A program made the translations under genes and the position numbers. A stretch of 37,977 bases of DNA, taken from assembly GCA_022360555.1 (NCBI GenBank), contig JAKSCQ010000294.1:1-37977 (forward strand), given 5' to 3'. Every line of letters starts with the position of its first letter. Positions within the stretch are counted from its first letter, which is position 1. This DNA comes from Pseudomonadales bacterium. Lineage in GTDB: Bacteria; Pseudomonadota; Gammaproteobacteria; Pseudomonadales; Alcanivoracaceae. The notes under the pieces are model-generated. The model worked only from the letters and a program-made list of their open reading frames with translations, was not told where the DNA came from and did no database searches. Positions 1 through 7,868 of the stretch are shown here, piece after piece.

Positions 1-2
1 AA

Positions 3-674
3 TGCGGCCTCAAAGGCCATGCCCAGATCGGCAAGGGCATGTGGCCCAAGCCGGACGAAATGGCGGAAATGATGGCCACCAAGGCCGGTCACCCGAAAGC
101 CGGCGCCAACTGCGCCTGGGTACCGTCTCCGACCGCTGCCACCCTGCACGTTACCCACTACCACGAAGTGGATGTGGCCGCAGTGCAGGAAAAACTGGCC
201 AGCCGTGAGCGTGCCTCCCTGGACGACATCCTCACCATTCCGCTGTTGGATCGTGAGCTGTCCGCCGAGGAAATCCAGCAGGAGCTGGATAACAACGCGC
301 AGGGCATCCTGGGTTACATGGTGCGCTGGATCGATCAGGGCGTAGGCTGCTCCAAAGTGCCGGACATCAATGATGTGGGCCTGATGGAAGACCGTGCCAC
401 CCTGCGGATTTCCAGCCAGCACGTGACCAACTGGTTGCACCACGGCATCACCAACAAGGAACAGGTGATGGAAACCCTGAAGCGCATGGCAGAAGTGGTG
501 GATCGTCAGAACGCCAATGATCCTCTTTACATCCCCATGGCCAAGGACTTCGACAACTCCGTGGCCTTCCAGGCGGCTGTCGAGCTGGTATTCGAGGGCT
601 GCTCCCAGCCCAGCGGCTACACTGAGCCGGTCCTGCACCGTCGTCGCCGTGAGCTGAAAGCCAAGCAAGGCTGA
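3..674 (+). CDS. glcB: Malate synthase G, C-terminal part (5' end outside window)
   Basis: Condenses glyoxylate with acetyl-CoA to give malate, the second step of the glyoxylate shunt, in the cytoplasm. Only the last 223 residues are present and the reading frame is open at the left edge. The opening [14 protein letters not shown] and the following [17 protein letters not shown] are the conserved C-terminal catalytic-region motifs of the long (about 720 residue) GlcB form, not the short AceB form. The C-terminal helical region runs to [11 protein letters not shown] before TGA. A strong terminator follows directly, so this is the last gene of its transcript. A glyoxylate shunt enzyme fits growth on acetate, alkanes or fatty acids. 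The assignment to the G isoform is firm; whether other shunt genes lie upstream cannot be seen. Confidence 0.95.
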   Translation, partial: CGLKGHAQIGKGMWPKPDEMAEMMATKAGHPKAGANCAWVPSPTAATLHVTHYHEVDVAAVQEKLASRERASLDDILTIPLLDRELSAEEIQQELDNNAQGILGYMVRWIDQGVGCSKVPDINDVGLMEDRATLRISSQHVTNWLHHGITNKEQVMETLKRMAEVVDRQNANDPLYIPMAKDFDNSVAFQAAVELVFEGCSQPSGYTEPVLHRRRRELKAKQG

Positions 675-681
675 TAAAAAA

Positions 682-708
682 AGCCCCGCACATGCGGGGC
701 TTTTTTTT
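682..708 (+). terminator. Rho-independent terminator after glcB
   Basis: An 8-bp GC-rich stem, AGCCCCGC with GCGGGGCT, closes a 4-base loop and is followed by eight T residues. It starts 7 bases after the glcB stop codon. Confidence 0.93.
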
Positions 709-720
709 GACTATGAGCTT

Positions 721-785
721 GCAGGAGCGGCGCTTGAGCCGCGAAGCACACTCAAATGCCTGTATTCGCTTCGCTCCGTTCCTGC
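721..785. repeat. Possible REP-like inverted repeat
   Basis: GCAGGAGCGG at the left is mirrored by CCGTTCCTGC at the right with one mismatch, and the left half also contains the internal palindrome GCGGCGCTTGAGCCGC. It sits between the ends of two converging genes, a usual site for REP elements. The right half is degenerate, so the call is weak. Confidence 0.35.
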
Positions 786-803
786 GGGGCTTCGAGTGTG
801 CCG

Positions 804-1562
804 CTACTGTATCTCCACCATCACCTCCAGTGGCAGAGTGAACCGCTGACTGTGGCTTTGTGTGCCACTCAAACCTCGCTGGTCCTCCTGGCTTTCAACC
901 GTAATGCTGCCCATGGGCTGCCAGACGCCTGGCTGTACGCGCAGGGTGGTGGCGCTGGACTGGGTATGTGCCAGGCCTGCGCCGCCGGGTTGGTCGTAGC
1001 GCTGGCTGATCTGGAGTACCACACTGCCATTCGGGGCCAGTTGCGGAATGACCTGTATGCCCTGTTCCAGTCCCGCCAGCATAGTGCCGTAATAACCGCG
1101 CCCCAGAGCGAGCAGGGTGCCCTGACTGATATGGGCGGGGTAACCACTGAGGGTGCGAATTTGGTAATGGTCCTGTTGCTGTCGGTGCTGTTGCCGGCTT
1201 TCGATGCGGACTTCGCCCTGCACTTTGCCGGGGTAGCTGCCGCTGATGCTGCCTTGGACACCCTGTTGGCGGGAGGTCTGGCTGCCCTGGCGACGCAGGT
1301 GGATCACCATTGCTGAGGGGGTGGCTTCCAGCCCACCCAGCACGCTTTGCAACTCGGCGAGATTGGCATCGGTAGTACGCAGAATCAGCTTGCCCTGATA
1401 GGCCCGCACACTGCCACCGGCTGGCAACAGGGGCTGGATGACCGGGACCAGGGCGGCGGCGTCGGGGCGGGACAGAACATGGATGTCCATATCCTGTGAA
1501 CGGGCGACAAGGGCCGCGGACAGCAGACACACCACCAGCACCAGCCGGAACACGCTGCTCAT
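804..1562 (-). CDS. Secretin short-domain (N-domain) exported protein
   Basis: A predicted 252-residue exported protein. The ATG chosen follows a GGAGAG ribosome binding site and gives a clean signal peptide (MSSVFRLVLVVCLLSAALVA, cleaved near residue 22). Residues about 25-90 read as a bacterial type II/III secretin short domain: a hydrophobic strand, then DAAALVPVIQPLLPAGGSVRAYQGKLILR, and a second strand block ending in ATPSAMVIHLRR. Such domains normally form periplasmic rings of secretins. The remaining 160 residues are Gln/Ser/Gly rich and beta-prone, without a recognisable complete secretin beta-domain. There are no secretion-system neighbours; the gene stands alone, facing the end of glcB. 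The function is therefore unknown; a periplasmic or outer-membrane-associated accessory protein is an inference. Confidence 0.7.
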   Translation of the reverse strand: MSSVFRLVLVVCLLSAALVARSQDMDIHVLSRPDAAALVPVIQPLLPAGGSVRAYQGKLILRTTDANLAELQSVLGGLEATPSAMVIHLRRQGSQTSRQQGVQGSISGSYPGKVQGEVRIESRQQHRQQQDHYQIRTLSGYPAHISQGTLLALGRGYYGTMLAGLEQGIQVIPQLAPNGSVVLQISQRYDQPGGAGLAHTQSSATTLRVQPGVWQPMGSITVESQEDQRGLSGTQSHSQRFTLPLEVMVEIQ

Positions 1563-1925
1563 CTCTTTTGCTCTCCATGCCGTCTGCCTTGTTATCTGTA
1601 GGGTGCAATGAAGTCTGAGGCAATACCAGTCTTTCACTGTTCTGTGATGCATGTCCTCTCGGGGTGTGGCCCCGTTGCTGCGGAACAACCTGAGTCACCA
1701 TTCCCGCGTTTATTGTGCCGCTGTTGTTATATCTGCCTGGAGAAGGGGGCTCCTAGAATCAAGGTCGCTTTGTTGGGCATTGAGCAGTTGTCACAGGAAA
1801 GCCAGTCCAGGGCTTCCGGCAACGATGGATGTAAATGGCTCGGAGCGAGCCCACCTGAACAAGCTTGGGAGAGCGAGGTGATAGCGGGGGCCCTGGCGAA
1901 TTTAACCGAAAAATAGGGATGAATA
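1563..1925. other. Intergenic region between divergent genes
   Basis: These 363 bases separate the start of the secretin-domain gene from the start of the hydrolase gene and must hold both promoters. I see no convincing -35/-10 pair, operator or RNA gene. The open frames across it give Cys-rich, low-complexity translations without a ribosome binding site and are not supported as genes. Confidence 0.5.
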
Positions 1926-2750
1926 ATGACAATGCATTATCTCAAAGCAATCCTGAATAGAACCTGGGCAATCAACGTGGCCGGCCTGGTAGCCGGTATC
2001 TTTCTGGTGTCTTCCGTACAGGCCGGTGATGGCAGCGATCCGCTGGCACCATACGAAGAAGAAGGTCCCTACGCGACAACCAGTCACAGTGGCGGTTTTT
2101 CCTGTCGCATCTACCGGCCCGCAAACCTGGGCAATGATCACCCGCTGATTATCTGGGGCAATGGTACCGGCACCTCACCCAGTGCCTATGGGGATGGCCT
2201 GGAGCATTGGGCATCTTGGGGTTTCGTGGTCGCCGCGGCAAATACCTCAAACGCCGGTTCCGGTGAAGAGATGCTGGGCTGCATCGACTACCTGCAAGAC
2301 AGTATCTACGCCAGCAGCATCGATTTCTCGAAAATTGGCGCATCCGGTCATTCCCAGGGCGGCGGGGGCACCATCATGGCCGCTCGTGACAGCCGTATCA
2401 CGGCAACTGCCCCGGTACAGCCCTATATCCTGGGTCTGGGCCATCAAACCTCGTCCCAATACCAGCAACATGCGCCCATGCTGTTGTTGTCCGGTTCCCG
2501 TGACACCCTGGCCGGCCCCACGCTGAATCAGGCTCCGGTCTATCGACGGGTGGATGTACCGGTTTTCTGGGCCACCCTGAACGGTGCCAGTCATTTTGAA
2601 CCGGTGGGGGATTTTGGTGAATATAAAGGCATGACCACGGCATGGTGGCTGTACCAGCTTAATGGTGATTCCGATGCTGCCAGCCTGTTCACCGGTGGCT
2701 GTTCCGCCTGCGATCTCTCTGGCTGGGACGTGGAAAGGAAAGGGCTGTAA
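1926..2750 (+). CDS. Secreted alpha/beta hydrolase of the PETase/cutinase-like (dienelactone hydrolase-type) group
   Basis: A predicted secreted serine esterase or polyesterase of 274 residues. An N-terminal hydrophobic segment (residues 15-33, ending SVQA) looks like a signal peptide. The nucleophile elbow is GHSQGGGG with Ser143, and the catalytic acid and base are read as Asp193 (SGSRDT) and His223 (GASHFEPVG). The GxSxGGGG elbow plus GASHF and a Cys-bearing C-terminus (Cys259, Cys262) match the architecture of bacterial cutinases and PETases. The usual PGYTA oxyanion segment is replaced by WGNGTGTSP, so it belongs to a distant branch and the substrate cannot be read. TAGGGA lies about 6 bases before the start. 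A hairpin follows the stop codon. The gene is transcribed alone, upstream of an AraC-type regulator. Plain carboxylesterase activity is the conservative alternative. Confidence 0.8.
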   Translation: MTMHYLKAILNRTWAINVAGLVAGIFLVSSVQAGDGSDPLAPYEEEGPYATTSHSGGFSCRIYRPANLGNDHPLIIWGNGTGTSPSAYGDGLEHWASWGFVVAAANTSNAGSGEEMLGCIDYLQDSIYASSIDFSKIGASGHSQGGGGTIMAARDSRITATAPVQPYILGLGHQTSSQYQQHAPMLLLSGSRDTLAGPTLNQAPVYRRVDVPVFWATLNGASHFEPVGDFGEYKGMTTAWWLYQLNGDSDAASLFTGGCSACDLSGWDVERKGL

Positions 2751-2773
2751 CCCGCCTGTTGACGGATAGGAGT

Positions 2774-2800
2774 GGCGAAGCCCGTATCGCGGGCTTCGCC
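2774..2800 (+). terminator. Hairpin, probable terminator after the hydrolase gene
   Basis: GGCGAAGCCCG and CGGGCTTCGCC form a perfect 11-bp stem around a 5-base loop, 23 bases after the stop codon. There is no clean T tract, so termination efficiency is uncertain. Confidence 0.55.
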
Positions 2801-3039
2801 ATTCGATTCACAAGGGCTCGCCATGGCGGGCCTTTGCTCGTGCTCGCAGGTCTGGCTATTTCATCCAGAACTGTGCAGCAGGCGACGGTAGTTTTGCGTT
2901 GCTCCAATGCATAGTAAGTGACTTGATGGTTGTGTCAGAGGTCGGTTCAGCCTTGATTTACACCGCAGGTGATGGGAAAGGGGGGTTCGCTTCCCTGCGG
3001 CAATAACAGCAAAAAACGGTATTGCTTGGGAGTCAAACC

Positions 3040-4092
3040 ATGGAACTGGACGAAAACAGTCGGGTGATCCCGTTACACCGGCACCCGTTGGGTTTTATCG
3101 AAACATTTTGCCACCTGGGAGCGGACCAGGAGGCGCTCCTGAAGGGCACAGGCCTGTTGCCAGCCATGTTCGACATGCAGGACGTCCATATCAGTTATCG
3201 CCAGCTTCAGCGTTTGCTGAGAAACGGCATTCATCTCTGTGACCGGCCGGGACTGGGGGTGCTGGCTGGCATGCACTTTGGATGGTCGTTCTGGGGGCCG
3301 GTGGGATATGTCGTCCACAGCAGCCCCAGCCTCAAGGATGCCGGTGAAGCCTTTCGACGTTACATGGTGACGTCCCAGCCCTATTTTTCTGCCCATGCGG
3401 CCCGACCCAACGCCTATATGGATGCCGACAGCCGCATTGTCGAACCCATTGATTACACCACCGGCAGTGATGATGACCCGCCAATGCGGACCTTTATCCG
3501 TGAATGGCGGCTGGCCGTTACCCTGCGGGTCTGGGACCTGTGCGGGAACAAGTCCGTGGCAGACCCTTCCATCCATGTGCGGTTGGATTTCCCCAAGCCG
3601 GCGGATACCTCCCCCTACGAGTTGTTGCCCTGTGACAGCCTGACGTTCGGTTGTGATGAATTCTCCATTTCCGCTCACATGGACTATGTGCTCAAACGCT
3701 TCCGTCCATTGCGCAAACGGGCTTACGAGCGGATTGTTCGCGAGTGCGAAGAGGAGCTCGCCCGCACCCCACAGCAGGTGGGTTTCAGCGATCGGGTACG
3801 CTGGCATATCCGTGGCCATTTCCGTCCCAACCTGGATCTCAATACGGTGGCCCGGGAACTGCGTATGACACCGCGTAGCCTGAGCCGGCGCCTGGCCATG
3901 GAGGATACGTCGTTCCGTCGTCTTCTCCATGAAGTTCGCATGGAAATTGCCAGCCACCAGTTGCGCCATTCCCAGCTCGAAGTGGAAGACATTGCTGCCT
4001 TGGCCGGCTTTTCCTGTGGCTCCAGCCTGCGGCGGGCGGTGAAACAGTGGTCCGGCATCACGGTTAGCCAGATGCGGGAAATGCAGGAATAA
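3040..4092 (+). CDS. AraC-family transcriptional regulator with N-terminal arabinose-binding-type domain
   Basis: A 350-residue DNA-binding regulator. The N-terminal part (about residues 15-200) has the layout of the AraC-type arabinose-binding domain found in the OruR/ArgR-like group (GIHLCDRPGLGVLAGMHF, then GYVVHSSPSLKDAGEAFRRY). The C-terminal 100 residues are a double helix-turn-helix AraC domain: LDLNTVARELRMTPRSLSRR for the first and VEDIAALAGFSCGSSLRRAV for the second. The ATG is chosen over a TTG six codons upstream because GGGAG stands 7 bases before it. The next gene, a lipase-chaperone-like protein, starts 9 bases after the stop, so the two are probably cotranscribed. A regulator of lipid or ester use would fit the neighbours, but the inducer and targets cannot be seen. 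Confidence 0.88.
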   Translation: MELDENSRVIPLHRHPLGFIETFCHLGADQEALLKGTGLLPAMFDMQDVHISYRQLQRLLRNGIHLCDRPGLGVLAGMHFGWSFWGPVGYVVHSSPSLKDAGEAFRRYMVTSQPYFSAHAARPNAYMDADSRIVEPIDYTTGSDDDPPMRTFIREWRLAVTLRVWDLCGNKSVADPSIHVRLDFPKPADTSPYELLPCDSLTFGCDEFSISAHMDYVLKRFRPLRKRAYERIVRECEEELARTPQQVGFSDRVRWHIRGHFRPNLDLNTVARELRMTPRSLSRRLAMEDTSFRRLLHEVRMEIASHQLRHSQLEVEDIAALAGFSCGSSLRRAVKQWSGITVSQMREMQE

Positions 4093-4101
4093 GGAACGCT
4101 C

Positions 4102-4863
4102 ATGACGCGCGGAAATACGGTTGCATTACGCTGGGGACTACTGGTTAGTGTGATGGCTCTGCTGTTGATCGCGGCGGGGGTATTGATGCCTCTGCCGCAA
4201 CAGCCAGGGCCTGCCTCGGTGGTGACCCGGCAAGACACCCGGTTGCCAGTGGATCGCGTCGGGGCCAAGGACGGAAACTGGCAGCCGGGTGGCGCTTCCA
4301 CTGTTCGGGATTCGGAATCGACCAATGAAGATCCTCGGGTAACCGGTTCCGATTCCTCATCGCCTCGCTGGCAGGCGGAAACTATCAGTGAGGCATTGGC
4401 CAGCCTGAACCTTAGCGAATCTGGTCAGCTACAGATTGATGCCACCGCCCGCGACGTTCTGGAGGCGGCGTTCATGCAACCGGATTCGCCCATGGACGCG
4501 GCCCGGTTTGCGCAGTTGCAGGCGCAAATACAGGAACAGCTGCCCGGTGAGGCGGGGCGGCAGGCCGCGGAGGTGGCGGAACGCTACTACCACTACAGCA
4601 ATGTATACCGTGACGTGGAGGAGAGTTTTGACTACCTGGGCACGGTGGGGGAAATGGAACGGGGTCTGCGCCAGCTTCATGACCTGCGGCGCACCTACCT
4701 GGGCGCAGAACTGGCCAGCGAATTGTTCGGCGAGGAAGAACGCATGATGCGCGTGACACTGGAGAACATGCGCATCCAGTCCGATCCCTCGCTGTCGGCG
4801 GAAGAGAAGGCGGAACAGCAGCGCAGCCTCAACGAGATAACGCAAGCGGACGAGTCGCCCTGA
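4102..4863 (+). CDS. Lipase-chaperone (LifO/Lif)-like membrane-anchored protein, short form
   Basis: LifO foldases are inner-membrane-anchored periplasmic helical proteins that fold secreted lipases. This 253-residue protein has one N-terminal transmembrane segment (about 11-30), a Pro/Ser/Asp-rich variable linker (31-95) and a helical domain. The C-terminal block resembles LifO: ESFDYLGTVGE (174-184), LRRTYLGAELASELFGEEE (195-213) and the SLSAEEKAEQ segment. It is about 90 residues shorter than typical LifO proteins of around 340. No lipase gene of the LipA type adjoins it, which is unusual for the family. It follows the AraC-type gene by 9 bases, and its last 35 bases overlap the end of the converging lnt-like gene. 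It shares the LPGxAGxQ...RYxxY pattern with the protein encoded at 6367-6900. The family call is by motif reading only. Confidence 0.72.
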   Translation: MTRGNTVALRWGLLVSVMALLLIAAGVLMPLPQQPGPASVVTRQDTRLPVDRVGAKDGNWQPGGASTVRDSESTNEDPRVTGSDSSSPRWQAETISEALASLNLSESGQLQIDATARDVLEAAFMQPDSPMDAARFAQLQAQIQEQLPGEAGRQAAEVAERYYHYSNVYRDVEESFDYLGTVGEMERGLRQLHDLRRTYLGAELASELFGEEERMMRVTLENMRIQSDPSLSAEEKAEQQRSLNEITQADESP

Positions 4864-6364
4864 ACCCTGACACAAGCGCTGCAAGTAACAGCAGATAGAG
4901 CAGGCCGATAAAGCCATGGGGGTGACGGGTGAAAACACTGTCGCCCAGCCGTGAGGGCAGGGGGATATCCACCCAGTATGCCGCTTCTTCCCCATAGCGG
5001 GTTTCCAGCAGTCGTTGGCCGGTGGGCAGAATCACCGCCGAGGGACCGTTGTTGATCACATGGAGCAGCGGTCGGCGGTTCTCAACGGCCCGCAGCACAG
5101 AGGCATTGAGGTGCTGAAAAGGCTGCTGCGATGCGCCGAACCAGGCGTTATTGGAAAGCACAACCAGCAGCTCCTGTGCCTTGCCTCCCCGGGCTGCGTT
5201 GGCTACCAGCGCCGGGAATAGTGCCTCGTAGCAAATCAGCGGCAGCAGCTCCATGCCGTGGCTGGCAAAGCGCGCCGGGGCGTCCCCGGGGCTGACCCGG
5301 CTGAAAAAGCCTCCCAGCTGTTCGCGCACCCGGCTGCCTGTTTGCGGAAAACGTTCCAGCAGCGGCAGGTATTCGCCAAAGGCGACCCGCTGGATTTTAC
5401 GGTAGTGGCCAGCCTCCCGCCCCTCGCTGGCAAGCAGGGCGGCACTGTTGAACTGGTCGGTGCCGACGGTCTCCATGCCCTGCAGAAGCAGGGCCGCGTT
5501 CATCTCCATGGCTGCCTGCTGCAGTGCGCTGGCTACACGGGAGCGGCTGAAATAGGCATCGAAGCCGGTTTCGGGCCAGACCACCAGCCGGGCTCCATCC
5601 CGGGCCAGTTCGCGGGACAGGGCAAGGGCACGGGGTTGGCTGAGGGTGTGGCCGGGTTGCGGCTTGCCGCTGCTTTCGGCTGGCGTGTTGGTCTGCACCA
5701 GCCCCACACGCTGTGGCGTCCAGCTTGCCATTCGCTGCTCCCAGTGGTGCAGCTCGAAAACGCCGTAACCCATCCACGCCAGTGGCAACAGGGAGGCCAG
5801 CAGGCCGACCCGGTCCCGCCAGGGAGCCGTGCTTTGGTGCAGCCAGCGCAGCAGCAGGATGTTGACCAGGGCAATGAGCATATCCAGCCCGTACACACCT
5901 GTCAGGGCCAGCGGCTGTAGCGCCACCAGAAAGTCACTCTGGCTCTCGCCAAGCTGTGCCTGGAACAGCATGGGGAAATGCGCGAAGAACAGGGTGGCCA
6001 ACAGCGGAAACAGCAGCAGGTCCGACCAGCCGATGCGTTGCCGTAACCACTGGAAGGCCAGCATCAACAGTGCCGGCAGTTGGGCACTGTAAAGCCAGAA
6101 CAGCAGGGACAGCAGCACGGTGACGGGCCAGGGGGGCGACCAGAGCTGCTCCACAAAGGTCACCACCCAGTTGGCTCCCACGCCATAAAGAACCAGGCCG
6201 CAGATCAGCCCGAGCCGGTAGCTCTGGGCGGGGGTCTTGTGTTCCATGGCCACCAGCAGGGGAACAAACCCGGCCCAGGTGAGCAAAAACAGGCTGCTGT
6301 CATTGAAGGGCAGCGCCAGAAAGAGCCCGGAGAGTGCTGCCAGACCGACATGCCGCCATCTCAT
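4829..6364 (-). CDS. Apolipoprotein N-acyltransferase (Lnt) homologue, diverged
   Basis: Lnt transfers an acyl chain from phospholipid to the N-terminal Cys of lipoproteins at the periplasmic face of the inner membrane. The 511-residue length, the N-terminal hydrophobic segments (about six, residues 5-205), the nitrilase-type domain (about 218-470) and the final membrane helix (484-500) match Lnt. The catalytic triad is complete: Glu265 (WPETGF), Lys323 (YRKIQ) and Cys378 (LICYE). Several motifs differ from the usual ones: VAFGEYLP preceded by QR instead of HLVPFGEYVP, FGASQQPFQH instead of FGDSxGPxQH, and NNGPSAVI instead of NNGxTAVI. The partner genes ybeX/ybeY that often accompany lnt are absent. 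It begins 2 bases after a truncated lipase-chaperone-like gene and is probably translationally coupled to it. It may be a paralogue and not the housekeeping enzyme, so no symbol is given. Confidence 0.82.
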   Translation of the reverse strand: MRWRHVGLAALSGLFLALPFNDSSLFLLTWAGFVPLLVAMEHKTPAQSYRLGLICGLVLYGVGANWVVTFVEQLWSPPWPVTVLLSLLFWLYSAQLPALLMLAFQWLRQRIGWSDLLLFPLLATLFFAHFPMLFQAQLGESQSDFLVALQPLALTGVYGLDMLIALVNILLLRWLHQSTAPWRDRVGLLASLLPLAWMGYGVFELHHWEQRMASWTPQRVGLVQTNTPAESSGKPQPGHTLSQPRALALSRELARDGARLVVWPETGFDAYFSRSRVASALQQAAMEMNAALLLQGMETVGTDQFNSAALLASEGREAGHYRKIQRVAFGEYLPLLERFPQTGSRVREQLGGFFSRVSPGDAPARFASHGMELLPLICYEALFPALVANAARGGKAQELLVVLSNNAWFGASQQPFQHLNASVLRAVENRRPLLHVINNGPSAVILPTGQRLLETRYGEEAAYWVDIPLPSRLGDSVFTRHPHGFIGLLYLLLLAALVSGFRATRPLALSR

Positions 6365-6366
6365 TT

Positions 6367-6900
6367 TCAGTTCGCCTCCCTCAGCCAGGCTTGCTGCATG
6401 GATGCACGCATGGCGTTTTCCTGATGGAAGAGCGACGGGGCGTCGGGGCCGAAATAGTGTGTCTGTAGCGCTTTTCTGGCAGCCAGGTCAGGGGGGGCAG
6501 CCAACTCAGCCAGGGCCTGGTGATAGGCCAGGTAGCGGGTCAGCAGGTGAAACGTCTGCTCGCCAGCCTTGCCGGGCAGGGACTGGCTGGCCAGTTGGCG
6601 GATACGCTGGCGTTCAAGGGGGGTCAGTGGTTGCTGGACCGTGCCGGCGACCCGTTCCAGAGCGGCGGTGGTCTGACTGTTAAGTCGCAAGGTGTTATCC
6701 GGGCTCAGCGGCAGTCGCTCCAGCAAATGGTCCAGGGCTTCCCACAGTTCCGGGTTGCTGGCCAGCGGCCAGCGGGATACCTGAACCTGCCCGTGCTGCC
6801 TGTGCGACGGGGTTTTGTGTAGAGAGACGGCTGCGGCAACGCAGAGCACCACGATCAGGGTGAGTGGCAGCAGGAAACGGGGTGGGGCAGAGGCAAGCAT
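6367..6900 (-). CDS. Truncated lipase-chaperone-like membrane-anchored protein
   Basis: A 177-residue protein with one N-terminal membrane segment (about 8-26) and a short helical periplasmic domain. LPGKAGEQTFHLLTRYLAYH (109-128) and the ending YFGPDAPSLFHQENAM (149-164) resemble both LifO lipase foldases and the protein encoded at 4102-4863, where the same places read LPGEAGRQ...RYYHY and YLGAELASELFGEEE. It stops just after the LFGEEE-like position, so the C-terminal half of a LifO fold is missing. The stop codon is 2 bases before the lnt-like start codon, implying an operon and coupled translation. No clear ribosome binding site precedes the ATG. An assistant role for the acyltransferase is an inference from position only. 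Confidence 0.62.
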   Translation of the reverse strand: MLASAPPRFLLPLTLIVVLCVAAAVSLHKTPSHRQHGQVQVSRWPLASNPELWEALDHLLERLPLSPDNTLRLNSQTTAALERVAGTVQQPLTPLERQRIRQLASQSLPGKAGEQTFHLLTRYLAYHQALAELAAPPDLAARKALQTHYFGPDAPSLFHQENAMRASMQQAWLREAN

Positions 6901-7057
6901 GCTGACGGATCAACGGTTCCAGATAGCTCGATGCTAGCATTTGAGCCTGTGCCGGGGATGTTACCTGACACACCCGCGAGCCGGGTTTGGTGTGGATGGT
7001 GTCACCCGTATCGGTTTTTTCGGGGCCGTAATGGCAGCAAGTCCGCGACGGCACAGG

Positions 7058-7063
7058 CATAAT
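7058..7063 (+). promoter_or_regulatory. Possible -10 element of the trmB-like gene
   Basis: CATAAT lies 28 bases before the likely ATG, in the 191-base gap between divergent genes. No good -35 hexamer is visible at the right distance. Confidence 0.3.
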
Positions 7064-7091
7064 GCGCCCGATCTGAACGGATGAGATTGCC

Positions 7092-7760
7092 ATGTTTGCC
7101 AATAGTCGCGCTGTTGTCACCAACCAGACGGGAGTCCATGAAGACTTGGAAAAAGTGGTACGCCGTCACCTGGAACACCCCTGGCAGGCGCCGCTTGCCG
7201 ATCATGACCGGGAGGCGTTTGCGCGGTTTGAGGGCTGGCGGCAGCAACTGGGCGCGGACAGGCCGCTGATGCTGGATTCCGGCTGCGGGACGGGGCGTTC
7301 CTCGGTGCTGCTGGCGCAGGCCAATCCGCAGGCGCTGGTGGTGGGTGTGGATCAGTCGGTGGCACGCCTGGAGCGGGCCGGGCGGCGTTTTGCCCCCTTG
7401 CCCGACAATCTCCTGCTGTTGCGGGCGGATTGTGCTGGCCTGTGGCGTTTGATAGTGGCCGCCGGCTGGCGTCTGGCCCGCCACCAGCTCCTCTACCCCA
7501 ATCCCTGGCCCAAGAGCGCTCACCTGAAACGGCGTTGGCATGGGCATCCGGTGTGGCCCACGGTGCTGGCGCTGGGCGGGGAACTGGAAATGCGCAGCAA
7601 CTGGCCTTTGTATCTGGAAGAAGTGAAGGCCGCTCTGGCCATCAACGGACTGACAGCGACGCTGGAGGTGCTGCCTGACGTCTGTGAGCCGGTGACGGAT
7701 TTTGAGGAAAAATACCAGGCCAGTGGCCAACGCTTGTGGCGGCTGACCGCCACACTCTGA
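7092..7760 (+). CDS. TrmB-like SAM-dependent methyltransferase (tRNA guanine-N7 methyltransferase family)
   Basis: TrmB adds a methyl group to N7 of G46 in the variable loop of tRNAs. This 222-residue protein carries the SAM-binding motif LDSGCGTGRSS (about 61-71), an acidic second-strand end (VGVDQS) and the family-specific YPNPWPKSAHLKRRWHGHPV segment (134-153), ending with a TDFEEKYQASGQ motif typical of TrmB. It differs from canonical TrmB in the weak N-terminal region, and in many gammaproteobacteria the canonical trmB sits beside mutY and not here. It may thus be a paralogue with another RNA substrate. The downstream gene converges from the other strand. Start chosen at MFANSRAVV, the first ATG before the conserved region. 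Confidence 0.8.
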   Translation: MFANSRAVVTNQTGVHEDLEKVVRRHLEHPWQAPLADHDREAFARFEGWRQQLGADRPLMLDSGCGTGRSSVLLAQANPQALVVGVDQSVARLERAGRRFAPLPDNLLLLRADCAGLWRLIVAAGWRLARHQLLYPNPWPKSAHLKRRWHGHPVWPTVLALGGELEMRSNWPLYLEEVKAALAINGLTATLEVLPDVCEPVTDFEEKYQASGQRLWRLTATL

Positions 7761-7868
7761 CACCGGGATGGATGCCGTGGGGTGTGTACGGTTTCGGCTT
7801 GTTCACCCTACAGGTGTGCCGGTTGAGAATATTTTCGTGGCCGGATGGCCGCCCCGCAGGGAGAGCTA

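Noticed and set aside
1608-1916. 102-codon open frame upstream of the hydrolase gene
   Set aside because: No ribosome binding site, unlikely Cys/Gly-rich composition, and no family resemblance.
3073-3969. 298-codon open frame opposite the AraC-type gene
   Set aside because: Antisense shadow; the plus-strand frame has the AraC domain order and a good ribosome binding site.
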